64,000 nucleotides of DNA from contig NZ_CP081000.1 of the NCBI RefSeq assembly GCF_019645875.1, positions 124,001-188,000 on the forward strand. Reading direction: 5' to 3'. The translations under genes and the position numbers were made by a program. The stretch comes from Mycolicibacterium senegalense (GTDB lineage Bacteria > Actinomycetota > Actinomycetes > Mycobacteriales > Mycobacteriaceae). The notes under the pieces are model-generated. The model was not told the DNA's origin. It made no database searches and worked only from the letters and a program-made list of their open reading frames with translations. Shown here piece after piece: positions 26,370 to 34,280 of this stretch. Numbering within the stretch: the first letter of the stretch is position 1; each line of letters starts with the position of its first letter.

Positions 26370-27565
26370 CTGGGTGCGCTCAGCGTCGACGCCAACAACC
26401 CGGCCAGCGCGGCCAGGCCCATCACGGTACCGGCCACCGCGATCCATCCCGCGTGGTCGAACGCGAGCCCACCGGCCCACCCGATGACGCTGGAACCGGC
26501 GTAGTAGAAGAGGTTGTACAATGAGGACGCCTGCGCCTTGCCGTCGCCGGCGTCGGCGCCGACCCAGCCCGAGGCGATCGCATGCGCACCGAAGAACCCG
26601 GCGGTGGCGATCACCAGGCCGATCAGCACCACGATGACGTTGCCCGCCAGCGTGATCGCGACACCGGCGATCATCGTGGCGATCGAGCCCAACAGCACCG
26701 TCTTCCGCCCGAACCGCGTGGCTTCGGCACCGGCGCGAGCCGACGCCCAGGTACCGGACAGGTACGCCAGGAACACCAGGCTGACCACAGTTTGCGGCAG
26801 GTGAAAAGGTTCGGCCATCAGCCGGAAACCGAGGAAGTTGTACATCGCCACGAACCCGCCCATCAGCAGGAAGCCCTGGCTGTAAAGCACGAGCTGACGT
26901 GGCGAGCGCAGGTTCTCGGCCAGCCGCCGGGCCAGGTTGTGCGTGCGGGTCGGGGTGAAGCCGCGTGCCGGTGGGGCGAGTTTGACGAACGCGAACGCCG
27001 ACAAGCCGCACAGCACCGCGACCACCAGCACGCCGACACGCCATCCGGCGAACTCGGCGACCGGCCCGGTGACGAGGCGGCCCGCCAACCCGCCGATCGT
27101 GGTGCCCGCGACGTAGGTGCCTGCGGCGCGCGCGGCATGGCCGGCCTCGATCTCCTCGGTGAGGTAGGCGATGGCCACGGCGGGCACTCCGCCGAGCATC
27201 AGACCTTCGAGGAGCCGGCCCGACAACAGCAGCGGGACGGTCGGGGCCAGTGGCACGACCAGTCCGAGAACTGTTGCGGCGGTGATGGATATCGTCATCG
27301 CCTGGACCCGGCCGATCCGGTCGGCCAGCGCTGACCAGGGGATGACCCCCAGCGCCAGGCCCACCGTGGCGGCCGAAATCGTCAGTGCGGCATGGGCGGC
27401 ACCGGTGCCCATGCCGCGGGCGATCAACGGGAGTACGGCCTGGGGCGAGTACAGCTGGGCGAAGGTGGCGACCCCGGCGCAGAACAACGCGGCCAGCAGG
27501 CGTCGGTATTCCCTCGAACCACGTGAATGCCCCGGCCAGTCAACAGAGGTCAGGGAATTGGACAC
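26315..27565 (-). CDS. MFS transporter (YnfM-like)
   Basis: 416 aa with about 12 hydrophobic segments. The N-terminal half includes [40 protein letters not shown] and the loop motif [18 protein letters not shown], the conserved D-R-x-G-R of the major facilitator superfamily. The second half has [20 protein letters not shown] and [20 protein letters not shown], as in YnfM/arabinose-efflux-like exporters. The substrate is unknown. A LysR regulator gene lies 46 bp upstream on the same strand, as often seen for YnfM-type transporters, and probably controls it. Confidence 0.92.
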   Translation of the reverse strand: MSNSLTSVDWPGHSRGSREYRRLLAALFCAGVATFAQLYSPQAVLPLIARGMGTGAAHAALTISAATVGLALGVIPWSALADRIGRVQAMTISITAATVLGLVVPLAPTVPLLLSGRLLEGLMLGGVPAVAIAYLTEEIEAGHAARAAGTYVAGTTIGGLAGRLVTGPVAEFAGWRVGVLVVAVLCGLSAFAFVKLAPPARGFTPTRTHNLARRLAENLRSPRQLVLYSQGFLLMGGFVAMYNFLGFRLMAEPFHLPQTVVSLVFLAYLSGTWASARAGAEATRFGRKTVLLGSIATMIAGVAITLAGNVIVVLIGLVIATAGFFGAHAIASGWVGADAGDGKAQASSLYNLFYYAGSSVIGWAGGLAFDHAGWIAVAGTVMGLAALAGLLASTLSAPSYQSSKSRPYSDSGRGPK

Positions 27566-27611
27566 TCAGACGACGGTAGAACGTCAGCAAAGATGTGTCC
27601 AATGCATGGAT

Positions 27612-28493
27612 TTATGAATCGTCATGCGGATTCTGCATGACGAATTCGGCCAGGCGAGCCGCGGCGGGCGGCAGTGGACGGTCCGCATTCCAGGTCAGCC
27701 CGATCTGGCGTTTGGCTGAACTCTCCGTCAGTGGAACGTAGGCCGCACCCCGCTCTGCCCGTTCCGGCCGGGGCACCGGCACCACGGCCACCCCGAAACC
27801 GGCGGCCACCAGCCCTTCCATGGTCGGGATCTCCATGGCTTCGAAGACCACGGGCGGTGAGATCCCGGCCTCGGCCCACAGTTCGTCGGTGAGTTGACGC
27901 AACCCGAAGTCGGGCGCGAGTGCGACGAAGGGTTCGGCACCCGCGTCGGCCAGTCTCACCCGGGACCGGCGGGCGAATCGATGTTCACGAGGCACCGCCA
28001 GGCACAGTCGCTCCACGTACAGGCCGCGCCAGCGAAAGCCCTCAGGGCGCGGCGAGGTCACCGCGAGGTCGGCCTCCCCGTTGGCAAGACGCTCCACGAT
28101 CTGATGGGCAGCGCCTTGGAACAGCTCGAAGCGCACCAGCGGCGCCTCGGCACGGAACCGGCGCAACAGATCGGGCACGAACCAGCCGGCCTGCGAATGC
28201 AGGAACGCCAACCGCACCGTCCCGGTGTCGGGATCCCGCATCTCGGCGATTCGCTCAGTGGCCGAACGGATTTCAGCGATACCGCGGCGAGCGTGCTCCA
28301 GCAGGATCTGGCCGTAGGTGTTGAGCCGCAACCGTCGGTTGACCCGGTCGAACAGCGGCACCCCCACCTGCTCCTCCAGCCGGGTCAGCGCGCGCGACAG
28401 GGTGGGCTGGCTGATGCCGAGCTCTGCCGCGGCGTCGGTGACATGCTCCGTTTCGGCAAGCACCACGAACCACTGCAGCTCGTCCAGATGCAT
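27612..28493 (-). CDS. LysR-family transcriptional regulator
   Basis: 293 aa from ATG 28493 (MHLDELQWFVVLAETEHVTD), the standard LysR start. The winged helix-turn-helix is canonical (AAAELGISQPTLSRALTRLE, then EEQVGVPLFDRVNRRLRLN). The effector-binding domain of about 200 residues follows, with VRLAFLHSQAGWFVPDLLRR and GLVAAGFGVAVVPVPRPERA. It sits directly upstream of the MFS gene on the same strand and 55 bp from the divergent response regulator, so either could be its target; the transporter is the likelier. Confidence 0.93.
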   Translation of the reverse strand: MHLDELQWFVVLAETEHVTDAAAELGISQPTLSRALTRLEEQVGVPLFDRVNRRLRLNTYGQILLEHARRGIAEIRSATERIAEMRDPDTGTVRLAFLHSQAGWFVPDLLRRFRAEAPLVRFELFQGAAHQIVERLANGEADLAVTSPRPEGFRWRGLYVERLCLAVPREHRFARRSRVRLADAGAEPFVALAPDFGLRQLTDELWAEAGISPPVVFEAMEIPTMEGLVAAGFGVAVVPVPRPERAERGAAYVPLTESSAKRQIGLTWNADRPLPPAAARLAEFVMQNPHDDS

Positions 28494-28548
28494 GGGGTTG
28501 ACTCTAAACTCGCTGATCACGAGGTTGCTCTGTGGGATGCTGTGTCGC

Positions 28549-29187
28549 ATGGCCGGCAAGGTTCGGGTGGTGGTGGGCGATGACCACCCGATGTTCCGCG
28601 AAGGCGTGGTGCGCGCCCTGAACTCCAGCGGAGAGATCGACGTGGTGGCCGAAGCGGACAACGGCGCCGACGCGCTGGAATTGATCAGAATCCATCAGCC
28701 ACAGGTGGCGGTGCTGGACTACCAGATGCCACAGCTCGACGGGGCGCAGGTGGCTGCCGCCGTGAGCCGCGATGAACTACCCACCCGGGTGTTACTGGTC
28801 TCCGCACACGACGAGTCGGCCATCGTCTACACCGCGCTGCAACAGGGAGCGGCCGGGTTCCTGTCCAAGGAATCGACGCGCAGTGAGCTGGTGAACGCCG
28901 TGTTGTCGTGCGCCAAGGGCCGCGACGTGCTGGACCCGAACCTGGCCGCCGGGCTGGCCGGTGAGATCCGTCGGCGCAACGAACCCGACGTGCCGGTGCT
29001 CAGCCCGCGTGAACGGGAGGTGCTCGGTCTGATCGCCAAAGGCCGTTCCATCCCGGCGATGGCCACAGAGCTGTTCCTGGCCCCGTCCACCGTGAAAACC
29101 CACGTGCAGCGTCTCTACGAGAAGCTGGGTGTGAGCGACCGCGGCGCGGCGGTCGCGGAGGCGATGCGCCGCCGGCTGCTGGACTGA
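28549..29187 (+). CDS. NarL/LuxR-family orphan response regulator
   Basis: 212 aa from ATG 28549. The receiver domain has the acidic pair in VVVGDDHPMFREGVVRAL, phosphoacceptor Asp in VAVLDYQMPQLDGAQV (residue 57 by count), Ser in LLVSAHDES and Lys in GFLSKESTRSELV. The C-terminal LuxR helix-turn-helix is clear (LSPREREVLGLIAKGRSIPA, then LAPSTVKTHVQRLYEKLGV). No histidine kinase gene is next to it, so its partner must be elsewhere. It is divergent from the LysR gene, and the LCP gene converges on it from the other side. Confidence 0.93.
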   Translation: MAGKVRVVVGDDHPMFREGVVRALNSSGEIDVVAEADNGADALELIRIHQPQVAVLDYQMPQLDGAQVAAAVSRDELPTRVLLVSAHDESAIVYTALQQGAAGFLSKESTRSELVNAVLSCAKGRDVLDPNLAAGLAGEIRRRNEPDVPVLSPREREVLGLIAKGRSIPAMATELFLAPSTVKTHVQRLYEKLGVSDRGAAVAEAMRRRLLD

Positions 29188-29220
29188 CCTGGCCAGGTCC
29201 GGGTCACGTGGTAGCCGCGG

Positions 29221-30846
29221 CTATTTCACACAGGGAATGCCGGAGACCTTCATCTGGCTCAAATCGGTCGGTGCCGGTGTGTAGGTTCCCGTCGCGGTGG
29301 CGGCCACCGTGGTCACCGGGGTGCTGGGAGTGGTCTCTTCCGTCGTCTCGCTGCTCGAGTCCCAGGTGGAGTCCGACCCGGCTTCCGACCCGGACTCTGA
29401 CAACGACGACGCGTCGCTGGACAAGTACTCGTCGCCGGGGAAATCGGTTCCCACCGTCAACTGCACCGTGCCCGCCACCACCTCCGAAGATGCGTTCGCG
29501 ATCACGCCGAGCTCGTCGGCCAGTGACTGCGCGGCGGCCTCGGCGCCGGTCCCGTAGTCGATCGTGGTGGTGGCCGCCAGCGATTCGCCGTCACCGATCT
29601 GGCCCTCGGTGAATCCATGTGCGCCGAAGGTGGTTTCGAGCTGGGCGGCCAGGCCGCTGTATGTGGATGCGTTGACCACGTCGAGCACGGCACCGTGACC
29701 GTTGAGCTTCTGGGCCTTGCTGGTGGGTGTCGACGAGGAGGCGGCGTCGTCTTTCGAGACGAGATCGTGCACGATCTTGCGGATCGTCGGCACATCCACG
29801 ATGTTGATGTCCTCGCCGTAGGAGTTCTGGCTGAACTCCTTGATCGGCAAGGTGTAGAGCGTCGGCGGTTTGTCGGTCAGAGCCGAGGCCCGCCGGGCGA
29901 AACTGGCCAGGTCGAATCCGGCGTCGAGCGCGACGTTCTGCTTGACCACGCCCAGCAGGCTGCGTAGTCCCGTGGGGCTGTTCAGTTTTCCGCTGTGGCC
30001 CAGCGCCGATACCAGCGCGGCGATGAACGCCTGTTGGCGGCGAGTGCGGTCGAGGTCGGTGAAGTTCTCGTCGTTGATGTCGCGACGCTGACGCACGAAG
30101 GCCATCGCCTGGGCAGCGTCGATCTCCTGGACGCCTTGGTGAAAGTCGGCCCCCGAGTAGGGATCCGCGGTATCGGCGTTGAGGCAGACGGTGATCGGTG
30201 CCACCGCCTTGGCGATTTCGAAGAACGCGCCCAGGGTGACCTCGACGAAATGGTCGATCGGAATGCCGAGCAGGTTTCGGACGGTGGCGATCTGCGCCTT
30301 GCGACCCGCCTCACGGGCCTGCTGCTCGTTGGCCGACGAGCTCTCGGAGTCGGACTCCAGCGTTTCCATCTCGCGCTGGTAGGCCCAACCGTAGGCCTGT
30401 TTGACCTTGCCCTTGCACGGCGAGACGTCACACCCGGCCACGTCAACGTAGTCGTCGCGCGGAATGGAGAAGGCGGTGGCCGGGCCGCCGTCACCGGGCA
30501 AGTGCACCACGATGAGCACGTTGGCGTTGTAGCCGCCGACGGTCTCGTCGCCGGCGTGCAGTGCTTGGTAGACGTCCTCGGGCAGCGGGTTGCCGTGCTG
30601 ATCGAGCCGGCTGTCCAGCCCCATGATCAAGATGTTCTCGGTGTCACCGGCAGAGACCGGACCACCGTCGAGCGCGTTGGACGTCGTGATGCCGTCCAGG
30701 GCGCCGCGGTAGGTCACCCAGCCCGCACCGGTGCCTGCCAGCACCGATGCCGCAACCAGGCCGACTGCGACACGGCGGGCGGCCCGCACGCCCCGGCGCG
30801 GCATACGGTGCCGAGGGGCGTCAGCGGTGTGGGCAGGTGTATTCAT
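29221..30846 (-). CDS. LytR-CpsA-Psr (LCP) family cell-wall ligase with LytR_C domain
   Basis: 541 aa from ATG 30846, preceded by ACAGGTG; ATG 30858 is an alternative. A cytoplasmic basic start (RHRMPRRGVRAARRVAVGL) and one membrane helix are followed by the extracellular LCP domain: ENILIMGLDSRLDQHGNPLP, FSIPRDDYVDVAGCDVSPC, QAYGWAYQRE, and FVRQRRDINDENFTDLDRTR, with the conserved Asp and Arg residues of the active site. A LytR_C domain (AVLDVVNASTYSGLAAQLET, residues about 385-480) and a Ser/Thr-rich tail end the protein. LCP proteins transfer lipid-linked polymers, in mycobacteria arabinogalactan, to peptidoglycan. It is divergent from the hydrolase gene. Confidence 0.93.
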   Translation of the reverse strand: MNTPAHTADAPRHRMPRRGVRAARRVAVGLVAASVLAGTGAGWVTYRGALDGITTSNALDGGPVSAGDTENILIMGLDSRLDQHGNPLPEDVYQALHAGDETVGGYNANVLIVVHLPGDGGPATAFSIPRDDYVDVAGCDVSPCKGKVKQAYGWAYQREMETLESDSESSSANEQQAREAGRKAQIATVRNLLGIPIDHFVEVTLGAFFEIAKAVAPITVCLNADTADPYSGADFHQGVQEIDAAQAMAFVRQRRDINDENFTDLDRTRRQQAFIAALVSALGHSGKLNSPTGLRSLLGVVKQNVALDAGFDLASFARRASALTDKPPTLYTLPIKEFSQNSYGEDINIVDVPTIRKIVHDLVSKDDAASSSTPTSKAQKLNGHGAVLDVVNASTYSGLAAQLETTFGAHGFTEGQIGDGESLAATTTIDYGTGAEAAAQSLADELGVIANASSEVVAGTVQLTVGTDFPGDEYLSSDASSLSESGSEAGSDSTWDSSSETTEETTPSTPVTTVAATATGTYTPAPTDLSQMKVSGIPCVK

Positions 30847-30938
30847 TGCACCTGTCATTATGGTGCGTTCGCGCCAGACTCTGCGCATCGGGGAAAGTCG
30901 CTGGTCAACAGCGGCGTCTCGGCGCTAGCGTGCGCAGG

Positions 30939-31853
30939 ATGAAATTGCGCATCGCCCTGGGCGTGCTGGTGCTGGCTGTGGTGGCGTTGCTGCTGAACGA
31001 ACTGGTGGCCGACAAAGACCATCGCCAGGCCGAGCCGTTCGCGGGCGGGCGCGTGCTGGAACTGGACGGCCCTGGTCTGAACGTGCGCGAGTACGGGCCG
31101 CCGGCCGAGGACGCCGTGGTGTTGCTGCACGGGTATTCGGCGTCGGTCGAATGGTGGGATCGGGTGGCTCCGGAGCTGGCCCGCGACCAGCGGGTCATCG
31201 CGATCGATCTGGTCGGCCACGGTGGCTCCGAGGCACCCGCCGACGGTGCCGCGTATCGCTCGGACGCACAGGCCAAGGCCGTGCGCAACGCGCTCGTAGC
31301 ACTCGGTGTGCGGCACGCGGTGCTCATCGGGCATTCGATGGGCGGCGCGGTTTCAGCCGAGTTGGCCCGGCAGTATCCGGACCTGGTGGAGCGTGTGGTG
31401 GTGTCCGATACCCCGGGCGCCGACGATCTGGTCGCCATGCCGCCACTCGGGAAGATGGTGTGCTGGCCGGTGATCGGGCCGGCGCTGGACCTGTTCCGCG
31501 GCGTCGACGCGATCAGCGAGGGATCACTGCAGACCGGGTTCGCCGCAGACTACCCGGTGCCCGAGTACGCGCACCGTTCGTTGGAGCGGCTCACCTACAC
31601 CGGGCTGTGCGACTCGACGGAAGGTCCACATCCGACCGTGGAAACTCTTGCCGCACTGCACAAGCCGGTACTGGTGGTGTGGGGGGACCAAGACGTGCTG
31701 ACGCCGACGGCGCCCAACGTCGAGCGTTATACCGCGGCCGGGTTACCGCCCGTGGTGATCGAGGGCTCGGGACATACGCCGATGGTCGAGCAGCCCGAGC
31801 AGTTCCTGGCCGCGGTGACCGACTTCGTCAAGACCCCAGGCCCCGCGAGATGA
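30939..31853 (+). CDS. Membrane-anchored alpha/beta hydrolase
   Basis: 304 aa from ATG 30939. An N-terminal hydrophobic helix (KLRIALGVLVLAVVALLLNE) anchors or exports it. The alpha/beta-hydrolase core is intact: oxyanion region VVLLHGYSASVEWWDRV, nucleophile elbow LIGHSMGGAVSAELA, acidic residue in VVWGDQDVLTP and His in VIEGSGHTPMVEQPEQFL. The substrate (ester, lactone or similar) is unknown. It ends 26 bp inside the convergent acyl-CoA dehydrogenase gene. Confidence 0.9.
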   Translation: MKLRIALGVLVLAVVALLLNELVADKDHRQAEPFAGGRVLELDGPGLNVREYGPPAEDAVVLLHGYSASVEWWDRVAPELARDQRVIAIDLVGHGGSEAPADGAAYRSDAQAKAVRNALVALGVRHAVLIGHSMGGAVSAELARQYPDLVERVVVSDTPGADDLVAMPPLGKMVCWPVIGPALDLFRGVDAISEGSLQTGFAADYPVPEYAHRSLERLTYTGLCDSTEGPHPTVETLAALHKPVLVVWGDQDVLTPTAPNVERYTAAGLPPVVIEGSGHTPMVEQPEQFLAAVTDFVKTPGPAR

Positions 31854-32967
31854 CCAGGCGCTGAATCTGATTGGTGCCCTCGAAGATCTGGGTGATCTTC
31901 GCTTCGCGCATGAAACGCTCCACGCGGAAGTCGCGGGTGTAGCCGACCCCGCCGAATACCTGTACGGCGTCGGTGGTCACCTTCATGGCGGCGTCGGTGG
32001 CGATCAGCTTGGCGACGCTGGCCTGGGTGGAGTAGGGCAGACCGAGATCTCGACGCCGCGCGGCATCGAGATAGGTGGCGCGCGCACTGACCACGGCGGC
32101 GGCCATATCTGCCAGCAGGAAGCCGAGGCCCTGATGGTCAACGATCTTGCGGCCGAAGGTGGTTCGTTCATTGGCGTACCGGACCGCTTCGTCCAGGGCA
32201 GCCTGGGCGATGCCGACCGCGACGGCGGCGATGCCGAGCCGGCCGGAGTCCAACGCGGAGAACGCGATCGACAGTCCTTGACCTTCCTGTCCGATCAGCC
32301 GGTCGGCGGGCAGGCGCGCATTGTCGTAGAACGCCGAGGTGGTGGGCACCGCGTGCAGGCCCATCTTCTCCTCGGGCTTGCCGAAGCTCAGCCCGTCGAG
32401 ATCGCCGGGGACCAGGAAGCAGGAGATGCCCTTGGAACCTTCGCCGGTGCGGGCGAACAGGGTGTAGAAGTCGGCTTTGCCGCCATGGGTGATCCAGGCC
32501 TTGGAGCCGTTGAGGACGTAGTCGTCGCCGTCGCGGGTCGCCTTGCAGTTCAGGGCCGCGGCATCTGAGCCGGCCTGCGGTTCGGACAGGCTGTAGGCAC
32601 CGATCTGCTCGCCGGAGAGCATGTCGGGCAGCCAGCGTTGCTTCTGTTCCTCGGTGCCGTAGGCCAGTAGCGGGTGCGACGAGAGGCTGTGCACGCTGAC
32701 CGCGACCCCGACGGCGGCCCACCGCGCCGCGATCTCCTCGAGGACTTGAAGGTAGACCTCGTAGGGCTGGCCGGCGCCGCCCCACTCCTCGGGCTGCGGC
32801 AGGCTCAGCAGCCCGGCAGCGCCCAGCTGGGCGAAGATGCCCTCGGGGTAGGTCTCGGCCTTCTCGTGCTCGTCGACGATCGGGTCGAGCACTTTGTCAG
32901 CGATGTCGCGGGTGAGCTCGATGAGCTCGCGGGCCTCATCGGAGGGGAGCAGGCGGTCCACAGGCAT
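31828..32967 (-). CDS. Acyl-CoA dehydrogenase (FadE family)
   Basis: 379 aa, normal short/medium-chain length. Landmarks are IGAYSLSEPQAGSDAAALNC, LNGSKAWITHGGKADFYTLF, NERTTFGRKIVDHQGLGFLL, VQVFGGVGYTRDFRVERFMR and the C-terminal IFEGTNQIQRLVISR, whose Glu is the catalytic base in SCAD/MCAD-type enzymes. It catalyses FAD-linked alpha,beta-dehydrogenation of acyl-CoA. No ETF or thiolase gene is adjacent, so the exact pathway is open. It lies downstream of nothing obvious; the ROK regulator gene 34 bp upstream on the same strand may share its transcript. Confidence 0.94.
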   Translation of the reverse strand: MPVDRLLPSDEARELIELTRDIADKVLDPIVDEHEKAETYPEGIFAQLGAAGLLSLPQPEEWGGAGQPYEVYLQVLEEIAARWAAVGVAVSVHSLSSHPLLAYGTEEQKQRWLPDMLSGEQIGAYSLSEPQAGSDAAALNCKATRDGDDYVLNGSKAWITHGGKADFYTLFARTGEGSKGISCFLVPGDLDGLSFGKPEEKMGLHAVPTTSAFYDNARLPADRLIGQEGQGLSIAFSALDSGRLGIAAVAVGIAQAALDEAVRYANERTTFGRKIVDHQGLGFLLADMAAAVVSARATYLDAARRRDLGLPYSTQASVAKLIATDAAMKVTTDAVQVFGGVGYTRDFRVERFMREAKITQIFEGTNQIQRLVISRGLGS

Positions 32968-33001
32968 ACTTGCACATCCTAGTTTTCCCTATGGGGGAGT
33001 G

Positions 33002-34162
33002 TCATCGGCTGGGGGTGTGCAGCAGCCCGGCGATGTCGGGGTCGAGCTGTTGCAGGGCGACGATGACCGCGGCCCGGTAATCGCGGCCGATATGTGAGCG
33101 CACCGTAGTCGTGCGGCCCCGTCGCTCGGGTGGGCGGATCTCCTCGATGCGCGCTTCGAGGGCGACGATGAGTTCTTCGAACTCGGTGATGAGCCCGGAC
33201 AGGATGACAATCTCCGGGTCGAGCACCGCTTCGATCAGGATGGCGGCGCGGGCGATCTGGTCGATGACATCACCGATGATCTTCTGGGAGTGCGGATTTC
33301 GAGCTGTCTCCTGTGCCACCGCGTCAAGGTCGATCTCCTTGAGCGCCATCCCCTCGGTGTGCGGCGCGACCGATTGCATGGCGTGCAGCGACATTCCGGC
33401 GTTGACGCAGCCGATGCGTCCGCATGCGCATTTCGCTTGGCTGCCGGGGACGGGCATGTGGCCGATCGCGCCGGCAACGCCCGTCGTACCCGGGTACGGA
33501 CGTCCGCCGATGATCAGGCCGACGCTGAAGTGTCCGCCGCAATTGAGCAGTACGGCCGAACGTACCTCTCGGGCCCGGCCGGCAATCGTCTCGGCCAGCG
33601 TCATGGCCTGGGTGGTTTCCTGGACGGCGGTCGGGATACCCAGAGCGGCGGAGACGGGTTTGCCCAGCTCCACCTCGGACCAACCGAGTGCTTTCGACTC
33701 GACAATGAAACCTCTTGTGCTGTCTACAAATCCGGGGATGCAAATACCGGCGGCGGCAACAGGACCATCCGCGGCATCGTTGATCATCTGCTTGCCGATC
33801 CGGGTGATCGAGCGGATCACCGAAGCGGGGGTGCGACCGGTCGTCGGCGTCTCGTCCTCGCGCACGATGTTGCCGGTCGCGTCGGCCAGGGCGATGCGCG
33901 CTCGACGTTCGTCGATCCAGATGCCGAGCACCCGTCTTGCTTGTGGGTTGCAGCCCAGGAGTTTGCGCGGGCGGCCACGGTAGCCCGGACCTTCGATGCG
34001 GGCATCGAGTTCGACAAGGGTTCCGTCGTCGATCAACTCGCCGACTATGGCGGTGATCGAGGGACGGCTCAGTCCGAGTCGATCGGCCAAGTCGGCCCTG
34101 GCCAGTGGGCCCTCGGTCCGAAGCAGGTGGACGACGCGTTGGCGATGCAGCAGGTGTAACAC
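33002..34162 (-). CDS. ROK-family transcriptional regulator
   Basis: 386 aa counted from GTG 34162, which has AGGA seven bases upstream. An N-terminal winged helix-turn-helix (LARADLADRLGLSRPSITAI) precedes a ROK sugar-kinase-like domain: GICIPGFVDSTRGFIVES, GLIIGGRPYPGTTGVAGAIG, and the zinc motif of ROK proteins, CACGRIGCVNAGMS. A perfect AAGGAGG (34204-34210) stands 5 nt before an in-frame CTG at 34198, raising the possibility of a longer product. It is divergent from the large secreted protein gene, separated by 118 bp, and probably represses it or itself in response to a sugar. Confidence 0.92.
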   Translation of the reverse strand: MLHLLHRQRVVHLLRTEGPLARADLADRLGLSRPSITAIVGELIDDGTLVELDARIEGPGYRGRPRKLLGCNPQARRVLGIWIDERRARIALADATGNIVREDETPTTGRTPASVIRSITRIGKQMINDAADGPVAAAGICIPGFVDSTRGFIVESKALGWSEVELGKPVSAALGIPTAVQETTQAMTLAETIAGRAREVRSAVLLNCGGHFSVGLIIGGRPYPGTTGVAGAIGHMPVPGSQAKCACGRIGCVNAGMSLHAMQSVAPHTEGMALKEIDLDAVAQETARNPHSQKIIGDVIDQIARAAILIEAVLDPEIVILSGLITEFEELIVALEARIEEIRPPERRGRTTTVRSHIGRDYRAAVIVALQQLDPDIAGLLHTPSR

Positions 34163-34280
34163 CTGCTTTTCCTGCCGCGCCGATTCTGACCGTTTCAGCA
34201 GAACCTCCTTGACGGTCTCAACAATATGCTGCTATTAAGTTCGTCACAGAAATTAAATCGGCCTAGGGCATCGGAGCCTC

